DNA of 64,000 nt, taken from positions 1-64,000 of the forward strand of contig NZ_BOMS01000133.1 of the NCBI RefSeq assembly GCF_016862315.1. Direction: 5' to 3'. Position 1 is the stretch's first letter. The number at the start of each line of letters is the position of its first letter. The notes under the pieces were generated by a model. The model was not told where the DNA came from. It ran no database searches and worked only from the letters and a program-made list of their open reading frames with translations. This DNA comes from Actinoplanes palleronii (GTDB lineage: Bacteria > Actinomycetota > Actinomycetes > Mycobacteriales > Micromonosporaceae). This document shows, in pieces, positions 47,577-55,881 of the stretch. Made by a program: the position numbers and the translations under genes.

Positions 47577-47819
47577 AACCCCTGGGAAGCTATCGATCCC
47601 CTTAGGAAGACCGCTAGATCACAGACAGATTTCCGGCGGAGGCGAAGGGCAACGCGATCCGTTCGGACGCTCCGGTCCCCCTGACGGTCAAGGTTCGGGC
47701 CGACGAGTGGTCACTTCGAGCGACCAGGTCGTCTAGCTGACATCGCCCGGTGCGGTTTGTGTCTACCCTGGCCCGGATCTCTCATCGCCACGTCCGTGGC
47801 GACCGGTGAAAGGCTACCG

Positions 47820-48428
47820 ATGACCGACGCAACACCCGACGGCGTGACCGTGGCGCCCACCGCCGACCTCGACCCGCGTGCCACCGTCGGCGCCGGCACC
47901 CGGGTCTGGCACCTCGCCCAGATCCGCGAGGACGCCCAGCTCGGCCGCAACTGCAACATCGGCCGCGGCGCGTACGTCGGCCCCGGCGTGACCATCGGCG
48001 ACAACGTCAAGCTGCAGAACCACGCGCTGGTCTACGAGCCGGCCAGGCTCGGCGACGGTGTCTTCGTCGGCCCGGCCGCGGTGCTCACCAACGACGAGTA
48101 CCCGCGCGCGGTCACCCCGGACGGGCGGCTCAAGTCCGGCGACGACTGGACCGCGGTCGGCGTGACCATCGGTGACGGCGCGTCGATCGGCGCGCGGGCG
48201 GTCTGCATCGCGCCGGTGACCGTGGGCCGGTGGGCGCTGGTCGCGGCCGGTGCCGTGGTGACCAAGGACGTACCGGACTTCGCCCTGGTCGTGGGGGTCC
48301 CGGCCCGGCGGATCGGCTGGGTGGGCAAGGCCGGTCACCCGCTGGCGGCGAAGGGCGACGGGGTCTGGGTCTGCCCGCAGACCGGCAGCGAGTACTCCGA
48401 GACCGACGGGGTGCTCACCGAGGCCTAG
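47820..48428 (+). CDS. Trimeric sugar N-acetyltransferase (WbpD/WlbB-like)
   Basis: 202 residues, left-handed beta-helix made of hexapeptide repeats (ATVGAGTRVWHLAQIREDAQ, NIGRGAYVGPGVTIGDNVKL, ARLGDGVFVGPAAVLTNDEY, IGDGASIGARAVCIAPVTVG). RVWHLAQIREDAQLGRNCNIG with the downstream VFVGPAAVLTND is the signature of enzymes that acetylate 3-amino-3-deoxy nucleotide sugars. ATG at 47820 with AAAGG before it. Divergent from the operon holding a matching dehydrogenase and aminotransferase; together the three form a plausible UDP-2,3-diamino uronic acid branch. A C-terminal extension of about 20 residues is unassigned. Confidence 0.85.
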   Translation: MTDATPDGVTVAPTADLDPRATVGAGTRVWHLAQIREDAQLGRNCNIGRGAYVGPGVTIGDNVKLQNHALVYEPARLGDGVFVGPAAVLTNDEYPRAVTPDGRLKSGDDWTAVGVTIGDGASIGARAVCIAPVTVGRWALVAAGAVVTKDVPDFALVVGVPARRIGWVGKAGHPLAAKGDGVWVCPQTGSEYSETDGVLTEA

Positions 48429-48447
48429 CGTCCGTGCGCCGCCCCGC

Positions 48448-48462
48448 TATCGTGTCGACGTG
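48448..48462 (+). promoter_or_regulatory. Leaderless-type -10 of the 48460 gene
   Basis: TATCGT (48448-48453) is 6 nt from the GTG; there is no ribosome binding site, consistent with a leaderless mRNA. Confidence 0.45.
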
Positions 48463-49227
48463 AGTCGATGGTTCTCGTGGTGGACCCTGTTCTTCGCCGG
48501 GTTCTGGCTGCTGATGGCCGGCGGGGCGGTCGCGATCCTGATCGGCGGCAGTGCTCTCGACCGGGCCGAGGCGTACCTGGCCGGTGAGCGCGGCACGGTG
48601 GCGCCGCTGGCCGGCTGCCGCTGGGTCGAGGAGCACAAGGCCAGGGACTCCGGCTGGGAGTGCCACGGTGTCTTCACCGGTGGCGGGCTGCGCGTCGACA
48701 ACGTCCGTATCGAACCCCATCTGGCGGAGAAACCCGGCTTCCGGGTCCCGGCGATCGTCAGCGGACCGGACGCCGAGGTCGCCTGGACCACCGACGACTG
48801 GACGATGGTGATCCCGGCGATCGCCGCCCTGGTCTTCGCGGCGATCCCGACGTTCGTCACGGTCTCGGTCTTCCGTGAGGGCATCCGCGGCTTCCTGCGG
48901 TCCCGTCGCCGCGGTCGTGGCCGCCGGGAGATCGCCCGCGAACTGCGGGAGGTCCGGCGCGAGCTGCGCGAGGTGCGCCGGCTGGTCCAGCAGCCGGCCA
49001 CCACCGAGCGTGAGCTGCGTGAGCTGCGGCAGCTCACTCGGCGGCCCGGCGCTCCGGCCGGCGACTCGCGCCCGGTCAGCGACCCGGAGCGTGAGGCGCG
49101 CCCGGTGAGCGGCTTGGAGCGCGGCTCGCGCCCGGTGGGCGGCCTGGAGCGCGACTCGCGCCCGGTCAGTCGGCCGCCTGGCGCCACTGAGCCGGAGTCG
49201 CCTCGTGATCGGCCCGGAAACGCCTGA
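48460..49227 (+). CDS. Two-TM membrane protein with basic, repetitive C-terminus
   Basis: 255 residues. TM1 about 7-29 (WTLFFAGFWLLMAGGAVAILIGG), an external segment with two cysteines (GCRW, WECHG), TM2 about 115-137 (MVIPAIAALVFAAIPTFVTV), then a highly charged cytoplasmic region (RSRRRGRGRREIARELREVRRELREVRR in parts; coiled-coil-like) and an imperfect repeat of (D/A/G)SRPVSGLER type from about residue 205. No family recognised. Its last 62 bp overlap the convergent AraC gene. Placement next to the WbpD-like gene may be incidental. Confidence 0.7.
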   Translation: MSRWFSWWTLFFAGFWLLMAGGAVAILIGGSALDRAEAYLAGERGTVAPLAGCRWVEEHKARDSGWECHGVFTGGGLRVDNVRIEPHLAEKPGFRVPAIVSGPDAEVAWTTDDWTMVIPAIAALVFAAIPTFVTVSVFREGIRGFLRSRRRGRGRREIARELREVRRELREVRRLVQQPATTERELRELRQLTRRPGAPAGDSRPVSDPEREARPVSGLERGSRPVGGLERDSRPVSRPPGATEPESPRDRPGNA

Positions 49228-50140
49228 TGAAGTAACTGGCGTCCGGATAGCCGACCCGCCGGCCGACCGCCGCCACGGTTAGATCAGTTTCGGTCAGCAG
49301 GCGCCTTGCCTCCTGCATGCGGCGCTCGCTGAGCCACTGCTGCACGGTCCGGCCGGTCTTCCGGCGCACCACGGTGGTCAGATGCCCCGGGGTGAGCGCG
49401 AGCGCACCGGCGACGTCGGCCAGCGAGATCGGCTCGGAAAAGCGTTGCTCGATCACGTCGAAGACCGCGGCGAGCAGCGGCTCGTCGGCCGAGCGCAGCT
49501 CACCGGCCACGTCGGTGGACATCCGGGCGACCGCGACCAGCAGCAGCGTCAGGTGCGCGAGCGCGGCCTCCCGGTAGCCGTCCCGGCGGGCCCGCAGCTC
49601 GGCGTCGAACTCGACGAGCCGCGCCACCCAGGCGGCCCGGGCCGCGGGCGGGATGCGCAGCCGCTGCGCCCGGTCGGCGCCCCGAGCGAACGGGAACAGC
49701 AGCGGATGGGCGCGCCAGGACGCGTACGCGCCGGTCCGGAGCGCGTCGGCCGGGAAGAACACCACCCAGCCGTCCGCGACGACGTTCGCCGGGCCGGCCG
49801 GGAACGACAGCACCTGACCGGGCGCGATCACGAACAGGTCGCCGTCGGTGACTGACCAGATCCGGTCATCGATGAGGAACGTGCCGGTGGCCCGGTGCGC
49901 GTAGTAGAGCACCAGGAAGTCGTGGGTGTGCGTCTGCCGCCCGGGCAGCACCTCCGCGGTCAGCGGCTCGTCGGGCAGGTGCGAGACGGCCACCGGCGGG
50001 ACACCGGGCCCGCGCTGGAAGACCGCCACCGGCACGCCCTGCGCGGTGCGCCGCGCCATCCGCGTCGGGCGGGCATGCGGCACCGAAGAATGTCCTATCC
50101 CTGCCACGGATCCGGCGATGTCCGCGCTGCCGTCCTGCAT
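49166..50140 (-). CDS. AraC-family transcription regulator
   Basis: 324 residues. N-terminal cupin-like sensing domain (HDFLVLYYAHRATGTFLIDD, IWSVTDGDLFVIAPGQVLSF) and C-terminal two-helix-turn-helix domain (ISLADVAGALALTPGHLTTV; LLTETDLTVAAVGRRVGY, PDASYFIRRFRADHEATPAQW). Effector unknown. Divergent from the methyltransferase at 50200 with a 59-bp gap, so that gene and itself are the likely targets. C-terminal end overlaps the 48460 gene in antisense. Confidence 0.88.
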   Translation of the reverse strand: MQDGSADIAGSVAGIGHSSVPHARPTRMARRTAQGVPVAVFQRGPGVPPVAVSHLPDEPLTAEVLPGRQTHTHDFLVLYYAHRATGTFLIDDRIWSVTDGDLFVIAPGQVLSFPAGPANVVADGWVVFFPADALRTGAYASWRAHPLLFPFARGADRAQRLRIPPAARAAWVARLVEFDAELRARRDGYREAALAHLTLLLVAVARMSTDVAGELRSADEPLLAAVFDVIEQRFSEPISLADVAGALALTPGHLTTVVRRKTGRTVQQWLSERRMQEARRLLTETDLTVAAVGRRVGYPDASYFIRRFRADHEATPAQWRQAAD

Positions 50141-50199
50141 GACGCTGAGCGTACGACCGAATTTCGTCCGATCAACCTCGTCTGTTTAGGGAGCCTGTC

Positions 50200-50832
50200 G
50201 TGACCGAGACCGCCCGCCCGTACATCCCGGCGATGGGCCGGCACTGGATGCTGTTCCTCTACGAGCCCTTCACCCGCGTCGCCGGCCTGCGACGCGTGCA
50301 CGGTGAGCTGCTGGACCGGGCCGCCGTGCAACCCGGCCACCGGGTCCTCGAGATCGGCTGCGGCCCCGGCGACCTGTTGCTGGCGCTCGGCCGCCGCGTC
50401 CCCGGCGCGATCCTGCAGGGCATCGACCCCGATCCGGCCGCGCTGCGCAAGGCCCGCCGCAAGGGCGCGAGGCGGGGCGTCGAGGCGCGGTGGGATCTTG
50501 CGTACGCCGACGAGCTGCCGGTCCCGGACGCGTCCGTCGACCGGGTCCTCTCGTCCTACATGCTGCACCACCTCGACCCGGCCCAACAGCTCGCCGCGAT
50601 GCGCGAGGCCCGCCGCGTCCTCCGCCCCGGCGGCGAACTGCACGTCCTCGACGCCGACGGGTCACCGGGCCAGGGCTCGTCCCGCCACCACCACCCCCGG
50701 CTGGCCGGCCACACCCCGGAGCACCTCATCACCACGATGCGCGAAGCCGGCCTGTCCTCCCCCACGGAGACCGGCCGTTCCCAGGGCCGCCGCTCCCTGG
50801 GCCGCTACTTCCTCCTCCGCGCCACAGCCTGA
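50200..50832 (+). CDS. Class I SAM-dependent methyltransferase
   Basis: 210 residues. Motif I VLEIGCGPGDLLLAL at about residues 48-62, acidic end of beta2 (GIDPDPAAL), motif II/post (DLAYADELPVPDASVDRVLSS), and LRPGGELHVLD. Matches the Methyltransf_11/25 families; substrate unknown. GTG start with AGGGAG upstream. Probably regulated by the divergent AraC protein. Ends at a nearly 1-kb repeat-rich gap. Confidence 0.85.
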   Translation: MTETARPYIPAMGRHWMLFLYEPFTRVAGLRRVHGELLDRAAVQPGHRVLEIGCGPGDLLLALGRRVPGAILQGIDPDPAALRKARRKGARRGVEARWDLAYADELPVPDASVDRVLSSYMLHHLDPAQQLAAMREARRVLRPGGELHVLDADGSPGQGSSRHHHPRLAGHTPEHLITTMREAGLSSPTETGRSQGRRSLGRYFLLRATA

Positions 50833-51039
50833 CCCCCACCAGCCCCCCACCCACACCGCACCCGCCCGCCCATGCCCGCCCCCACCGCGCCGCCCGCCCA
50901 TGCCCGCCTGCACCGCTGCCGCCCGCGGATGCCCGCCCGCACCGCGCCCGCCCGCGGATGCCCGCACCGCGCTGCCCGCGCCGCGCCCGCCCGCACCGCG
51001 CCCGCCCGCACCGCGCCCGCATCGCCGCACCGCCCGACC

Positions 51040-51191
51040 GCGCCCGTCTGGGGGCGGTGGTGGTCCGCGGTCCGGGTTTGCGTGTTCGTGTCGCCCGTCT
51101 GGGGCGGTGGTGGTCCGCGGTCCGGGTTTGCGTGCTCGCGCCGCCCGTCTGGGGGCGGTGGTGGTCCGCGGTCCCGGATTGCGTGCTCGCG
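51040..51191 (+). repeat. Three tandem copies of a 50-51 bp dispersed repeat
   Basis: Units 51040-51090, 51091-51140 and 51141-51191, each starting GCCCGTCTGG and containing GGCGGTGGTGGTCCGCGGTC. A fourth, diverged copy lies inverted at 1127-1187. Confidence 0.85.
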
Positions 51192-51296
51192 CCGCCCGCC
51201 CCGGGACGGCAGCCTCGCTCGATCCGCCTTTGCGGACCAGCCCCCGCCCCGCCGCACCCCCCCGGCCGCAACGGCCCGCACGCGATCGCGCCGCCC

Positions 51297-51589
51297 AGCT
51301 GGGGGTGAGGGCTGTCAAAACGGGCGGGAGGCGACCCTCAGCGCCAGCTGGGTGCGGTCGGCTGGCGGTGAGGGCTGTCAAAACGGCGGGAGGCAGCCCT
51401 CAGCGCCAGCTGGGTGCGGTGGGCTGGTGGTGAGGGTTGTCTCGGCGGTGGGGAGACAGCCCTCAGCGCCAGCTGAAGTCCGGGCGGCCAGATGGCGCCG
51501 GCTGGGTTCGGGCGGTGGCTGGTGGTGAAGGCTGTCGGGGCGGGGCGGGGCGGGGCGGGGAGGGGCTGAGGCGACCGTGAGCGCCAGCC
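51297..51589. repeat. Four tandem palindromic units, 53-nt family
   Basis: Units 51297-51349 (53 nt), 51360-51411 (52), 51422-51474 (53) and 51517-51589 (73, enlarged by a CGGGG run at its centre). Ends are (A/G)GCTGG and CCAGC(T/C); the inner stem is TGAGGG(C/T)TGTC against G(A/G)C(A/G)(A/G)CCCTCA. A diverged sub-type of the palindromes at 703, 9644, 35287 and 54089. Confidence 0.82.
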
Positions 51590-51676
51590 GGGGGCTTGAG
51601 GCGGGCGGTTGCCGTTCGGTGAACGGTGGTCCCGGGCCGGTGACGGTAGGGCCGGAGGGTGACCGATCCTGAGCCG

Positions 51677-51760
51677 GTGCGTGGGTGCGTGGGTGCGTGG
51701 GTGCGTGGGTGCGTGGGTGCGTGGGTGCGTGGGTGCGTGGGTGCGTGGGTGCGTGGGTGG
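51677..51760. repeat. 8-bp microsatellite (GTGGGTGC), about ten units
   Basis: Uninterrupted GTGGGTGC repeats over 84 bp, 52 bp past the ligA stop. Long perfect 8-mer arrays are prone to copy-number change. Confidence 0.92.
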
Positions 51761-51812
51761 CGGCCCCGCCCGCGGCCCCGCCCGTGGCCGTGCGCGGATT
51801 GCGGCTGGGCGG

Positions 51813-53942
51813 TCAGAAGTTGTCGAGGGTGGGGGAGTCGCCGGCTTCGTGGGCGGCCAGCAGCGCCGCGAAGCGGTCCGACGGCATGATGCGCAGGCCC
51901 AGCTCCTCGGCCTTGGCCGCCTTGGAACCGGCGCCGTCGCCGACCACCACCAGGTCGGTCCGCTTGGACACCGAGCCGGAGGACTTGCCGCCGAGTTTCT
52001 CGACCGCCTCGTTGCCCTCGTTGCGGGTCAAGCCCGGCACCGAACCGGTGACCACCACGGTCATCGGCGCGCCGTCCGGTTTCTGCAACGGCAGCAGCTC
52101 CCCGATGGCGACAGCTGCCGCGTCGGCGGCCGCTGCCATCCGCTCGGCGTAGGGCACCACGCCGGGCTCGAGCATGTTGATCCCGCGCTCGGTCAGCTTG
52201 GCGATCACCGGCGCCAGGTCGGCCAGTTCGGCGGCGATGGTCGCGGCTCGCTCTGGCCCGACCGCTTCGACCTCCTGCAGCTGCTCGACGGTCGCCGTGC
52301 AGAGCGCCTCCATCGAGGCGAAGTGCCGGGCCAGCCGGCGCGACATCGACCGGCCGGTCATCCGGACGCCGAGACCGGTCAGCACCCGGGACAGCGCCTG
52401 CGTCTTCGAGCCCTCGATGTTGGCGAGCAACTTCGTGGCCGAGGTCGCGCCCATCCGGTCGAGCTGGGTGACTGCCTCCAGGTCCAGGGAGTAGAGGTCG
52501 GCCGGGTCGGTGACCATGCCGGCCGTGACCAGGGCACGGATCACCTTGTCGCCGAGGCCTTCGATGTCCATCGAGTCGCGAGCCGCGAAATAGGCGAGCG
52601 ACTCGGTCGCGCCGCACGCCCGGCCCTGCACACAGCGCCAGCGCTTCTGGCTGCGGTCGATCTCGCCACCGCAGCGCGGGCAGTGCGACGGTGCCTCGAA
52701 CGGCACGGAATCCTCCGCCCGCTCGTCGAGTTTCGCCCCGGTGATCTCCGGGATCACCTCGCCGGCCCGCCGGACGAACACCGTGTCGCCGACCCGGACG
52801 TCCCGCCGGACCAGGTCGTCGAAGTTGTGCAGGGTGGCGGAGGTGACCGTCACGCCGCCGACCTGCACCGCCTGGATCACCGCGACCGGTGTGATCACCC
52901 CGGTACGGCCCACCTGCACGTCGATGCCGAGCAGTTTGCTGGTGCGGGTGTCGGCGGGGAATTTGTACGCGATGGCCCAGCGCGGCGCCCGGCTGGACGA
53001 CCCGGCCGCGTCCCGATCCGCAGGGGAATCCGCCTTGATCACCACGCCGTCGATGTCGAAGCCGAGCTTGTCGCGCAGCGTGCCCAGCCCGGTGATCGCG
53101 GCGACCAGCTCGTCGACCGTCGTGCAGCTCGCCATGCCGGCCGCCGAGCCACCGGTGGTGGAGACGCCCAGCTCGGCGATCGCGGCCATCGCGGCACTGT
53201 GCGTCAGGCCCTCGCCGTCGGGGAGGTCGTGCACCGCGTACGCAAGGAAGGACAATGGGGCGACATAAGCCCGGTCCTGCGCGCGGAGAGTACCGGCAGC
53301 GGCGTTGCGGGGGTTGGCGAACGGCGCGCCGCCGTGACCGGTCCGCAGCTCGTTCGCCCGCGCGAAGTCCTCGTCGGTCATGAAGACCTCGCCGCGCACC
53401 TCGACCGTCACCGGCCGTCCCAGCGCGGCCGGCAGCCCGGCGACCGACCGCGCCTGCGCGGTCACGTCCTCACCGGCGCGCCCGTCACCGCGCGTCGCGA
53501 CCTGGACCAGCTCGCCGTCCACATACCGTGCGGCGATGGCCATGCCGTCGATCTTCGGCTCGACCGTGTAGCCCGCGGCGGGCCGGCCGAGCACCTTGTC
53601 GAGGCGGGCCGCCCAGGTGCGCAGCTCCTCCTCGTCGAACACGTTTGCCAGGCTCAGCATCGGGGTGCTGTGCTCGACGTCGCCGACCACGCCGCCGCCG
53701 GCCGCGACCACCTCGGTGGGTGAGTCGGCCGCCACCCAGCTGGGCTGTGCACTTTCGGTCGCGGTGAGCCGGGCGAGCAGTGCGTCGTAGGTCGCGTCGT
53801 CCATGGCGAGGTCGGTGCCCTGGTAATAAGCCGACGCGGCAGCCCGGATCTGCTCGATCGCCGCGTGATAGTGCTCGGCGGCGTCGAACGGCTCGGCGTG
53901 GGCCGCGTCGACGACGGGGGCGATCTCGGGCTGGGTAGACAT
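51813..53942 (-). CDS. ligA: NAD-dependent DNA ligase
   Basis: 709 residues. Domain Ia with the NMN-binding region (HYHAAIEQIRAAASAYYQGT), the adenylation motif VEPKIDGMA (catalytic K130), RGDGRAGEDVT, VRGEVFM, GFDIDGVVIK, the OB fold, a four-cysteine zinc finger (CPRCGGEIDRSQKRW then CVQGRAC), helix-hairpin-helix repeats and a C-terminal BRCT domain (VVVTGSVPGLTRNE). Full length. The long N-terminal tail and repeat-rich surroundings hint that it could be a second ligase rather than the housekeeping one, but the window cannot show this. ATG at 53942. Confidence 0.93.
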   Translation of the reverse strand: MSTQPEIAPVVDAAHAEPFDAAEHYHAAIEQIRAAASAYYQGTDLAMDDATYDALLARLTATESAQPSWVAADSPTEVVAAGGGVVGDVEHSTPMLSLANVFDEEELRTWAARLDKVLGRPAAGYTVEPKIDGMAIAARYVDGELVQVATRGDGRAGEDVTAQARSVAGLPAALGRPVTVEVRGEVFMTDEDFARANELRTGHGGAPFANPRNAAAGTLRAQDRAYVAPLSFLAYAVHDLPDGEGLTHSAAMAAIAELGVSTTGGSAAGMASCTTVDELVAAITGLGTLRDKLGFDIDGVVIKADSPADRDAAGSSSRAPRWAIAYKFPADTRTSKLLGIDVQVGRTGVITPVAVIQAVQVGGVTVTSATLHNFDDLVRRDVRVGDTVFVRRAGEVIPEITGAKLDERAEDSVPFEAPSHCPRCGGEIDRSQKRWRCVQGRACGATESLAYFAARDSMDIEGLGDKVIRALVTAGMVTDPADLYSLDLEAVTQLDRMGATSATKLLANIEGSKTQALSRVLTGLGVRMTGRSMSRRLARHFASMEALCTATVEQLQEVEAVGPERAATIAAELADLAPVIAKLTERGINMLEPGVVPYAERMAAAADAAAVAIGELLPLQKPDGAPMTVVVTGSVPGLTRNEGNEAVEKLGGKSSGSVSKRTDLVVVGDGAGSKAAKAEELGLRIMPSDRFAALLAAHEAGDSPTLDNF

Positions 53943-54088
53943 CAGGCACTCGTTTCGTCGGTATCGCTGTTGCTATGACCTTGATACCGGAGCGGTACGA
54001 CAAAATCCGCCGGGACCGCCCGACGCCGCCCCGGTTCCGCATCCCGGTGCGGCTGCCACGCCCAACCGCCACCCGAGGCGCGCGGGGC

Positions 54089-54141
54089 GGCTGGGTCTCA
54101 GGGGTGTCTCAACACCCCCGACACACCCCTGAGACCCAGCC
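54089..54141. repeat. 53-nt palindrome, 54-kb copy
   Basis: GGCTGGGTCTCAGGGGTGT pairs perfectly with ACACCCCTGAGACCCAGCC; the innermost positions (CTCAACACCCCCGAC) are unpaired. Confidence 0.9.
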
Positions 54142-54193
54142 AGGCACCCGGCGCGCGGCCAGCGGTCCGCAAGCGGCGCGCTCAGCAAGCAGC

Positions 54194-54258
54194 GCGCGCT
54201 CAGCGCGGGGCGCGCGCTCAGCGCGGGGCGCGCGCTCAGCGCGGGGCGCGCGCTCAGC
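54194..54258. repeat. 18-bp tandem array
   Basis: GCGCGCTCAGCGCGGGGC repeated three times exactly at 54194, 54212 and 54230, plus 11 bp of a fourth. Non-coding, just downstream of the TetR gene. Confidence 0.88.
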
Positions 54259-54335
54259 GTGCTCAGGACGGGCGGCGCGCTCAGCCACGGGACGCGCGGG
54301 CGGCGCGGTCAACACGGGTGGCGCGGGGCGCGCGG

Positions 54336-54914
54336 TCAGCCCAGTGTGGCGCTGGCGGCTCGTAGGTCGTTCAGGGCGGCCAGGGTGAGCCGCGCGAGGT
54401 CGTCCGAGGTGTCGCGGTCGCCCTCGGACCACTCGGCGAAGCCGCGCTTGAACGCGAGCACACCCATCTCCCCGGCGAGCGCCGCGGTCGCACCGGGCAC
54501 GCCCCGGGCGACCAGTGCGGTGGTCATCGCGTGCGCCAGGCCGACGCTCTTGAGGGCGTCCCGTTCCTGCAGCTCGGTGCTGGCCGCGACGGCCGCCTTC
54601 AGCCGGGGGGCCAGCTCGCGGTTCATCGGGCCCATCGTGCCCGCCGCGCGCTCCAGCCCGGCCGCGACGGCCTCGAGCGGGCTGGCGCCGGCGGGTGCCT
54701 CGGCGATGCCCTCGGCGAGCAGCAGGCTCAGCGTCTCCTGCCCGGCGACCAGCAGCTCGCGTTTGTCGGCGAAGTGCCGGAAGAAGGTGCTCTTGCCGAC
54801 GCCGGCGCGCTCGGCGATCTGGGCGACGGTGGTGGCGTCGTAGCCCAACTCGGTGAAGAGGTCGACAGCGGCCAAGACGAGGCGTTCGCGTGCTCCTGGT
54901 TCCCACCGTGCCAT
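54336..54914 (-). CDS. TetR-family repressor
   Basis: 192 residues. N-terminal helix-turn-helix RERLVLAAVDLFTELGYDAT and VAQIAERAGVGKSTFFRHFADK (in part) are textbook TetR; the C-terminal ligand domain is unassigned. Divergent from the reductase gene at 55000. The 85-bp gap contains two near-identical palindromes, so autoregulation and control of that gene are likely. Confidence 0.92.
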   Translation of the reverse strand: MARWEPGARERLVLAAVDLFTELGYDATTVAQIAERAGVGKSTFFRHFADKRELLVAGQETLSLLLAEGIAEAPAGASPLEAVAAGLERAAGTMGPMNRELAPRLKAAVAASTELQERDALKSVGLAHAMTTALVARGVPGATAALAGEMGVLAFKRGFAEWSEGDRDTSDDLARLTLAALNDLRAASATLG

Positions 54915-54928
54915 GGGTTCATCATAGG

Positions 54929-54950
54929 TGACGGGACTTTTGTCCCGTCA
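54929..54950. promoter_or_regulatory. TetR operator 1
   Basis: TGACGGGAC-N4-GTCCCGTCA, a perfect 9-bp inverted repeat, 15 bp from the tetR start. Confidence 0.75.
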
Positions 54951-54960
54951 GAGTGCTACG

Positions 54961-54984
54961 GTGATGGGACAAGAGTCCCATCAC
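54961..54984. promoter_or_regulatory. TetR operator 2
   Basis: GTGATGGGAC-N4-GTCCCATCAC, perfect 10-bp arms. Shares the GGGAC-N4-GTCCC core with operator 1; centres are 33 bp apart, three helical turns. It ends 15 bp before the 55000 start. Confidence 0.75.
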
Positions 54985-54999
54985 TTGCGGGAGAGTTCC

Positions 55000-55881
55000 A
55001 TGCGTGTTTTCGTCACCGGCGGCACCGGTCTGATCGGTTCCGCGGTCGTCGCTGAGCTGATCAGCAACGGTCACACCGTCCTTGCGCTCGCCCGTTCCGA
55101 CGCCTCCGCGGCGGTGGCCGGGAAGGCCGGCGCCGAGACGATCCGGGGCGGCCTCGCCGACCTCGACGTCCTGCGCGCCGGCGCCGCCCAGGCCGACGGC
55201 GTGATCCACCTGGCCTTCAGCAACGACTTCAGCAGCGCCGAGGCCGTCGCGAACGCGGTCGCCGAGGAGAGCGCCGCCCAGCTGGCACTGGGCGACGCAC
55301 TGATCGGCAGCGACCGGCCGTTCGTCACGGTTTCCGGCACGCCGTGGATCGCCGGCCGGTTCTCCGTCGAGACCGACCCGCTGCCGACCGACGGCCCGGT
55401 CGGTGGCCGCAGCCGCACGGTCAACGCGGTGCTCGAGCTGGCCGCGCGTGGGGTGCGGGCCGCGTCCGTGCGCCTGCCGCGCACGGTGCACAACGAGGGT
55501 GACGGCGGGTTCGCCGGCCTGCTGACCGGCATCGCGCGTCAGTCCGGCGTGTCCGGGTATGCGGGCGACGGCACGCAGCGCTGGCCGGCCGTGCACGCGC
55601 TCGACGCCGCCGTGCTGTTCCGGCTGGTTCTGGAGACGGCGCCGGCCGGCACCGCCTGGCACGCGGTGGCCGACGAGGGCGACCAGGTGCGCGAGATCGC
55701 CGCGGTGATCGGTCGCCGGCTGGGCTTGCCGGTCGCGGCGGTGCCGACCGAGACGTATGGTCCGCTCGGCGTGATCTTCGCGGCCGACCAGCCGTCGTCG
55801 AGTGCCTACACCCGGGAGACGCTCGGCTGGGAGCCGAAGCACCCGAGCCTGCTGGCCGACCTGGAGAACATCCAGCCCTGA
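55000..55881 (+). CDS. NAD(P)-dependent SDR-type reductase/epimerase
   Basis: 293 residues. MRVFVTGGTGLIGSAVVAEL is an extended-SDR nucleotide site. The usual YxxxK is not apparent; VSGTPWIAGRF occupies the region, as in atypical SDRs annotated as putative hydroxysteroid dehydrogenase or epimerase. Start at ATG 55000 with GGGAGAG upstream. Expected to be derepressed when the divergent TetR protein binds its ligand. Substrate unknown. Confidence 0.82.
   Translation: MRVFVTGGTGLIGSAVVAELISNGHTVLALARSDASAAVAGKAGAETIRGGLADLDVLRAGAAQADGVIHLAFSNDFSSAEAVANAVAEESAAQLALGDALIGSDRPFVTVSGTPWIAGRFSVETDPLPTDGPVGGRSRTVNAVLELAARGVRAASVRLPRTVHNEGDGGFAGLLTGIARQSGVSGYAGDGTQRWPAVHALDAAVLFRLVLETAPAGTAWHAVADEGDQVREIAAVIGRRLGLPVAAVPTETYGPLGVIFAADQPSSSAYTRETLGWEPKHPSLLADLENIQP

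Larger units (their letters stand above)
50833..51812. other. ~1-kb non-coding, repeat-dominated gap
   Basis: No coding frame is credible: translations are Arg/Pro/Ala strings without domains. Contents in order: CGCCCGC-type low-complexity (50837-51039), a three-copy 50-bp repeat (51040-51191), four palindromic units (51297-51589) and an 8-bp microsatellite (51677-51760) just behind ligA. Confidence 0.7.
53943..54335. other. Gap with palindrome and 18-bp array
   Basis: Upstream of ligA and downstream of the TetR gene, both on the minus strand. Holds one 53-nt palindrome (54089-54141) and an 18-bp tandem array (54194-54258); no coding frame. Confidence 0.6.

Noticed and set aside
47737..47769. 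CTGACA plus TACCCT promoter for the 47820 gene
   Set aside because: Spacing of 21 bp is too long for a standard promoter.
50303..51528. Open frames across the repeat-rich gap
   Set aside because: Translations are Pro/Arg/Ala runs caused by tandem repeats; no start, domain or codon pattern of a real gene.
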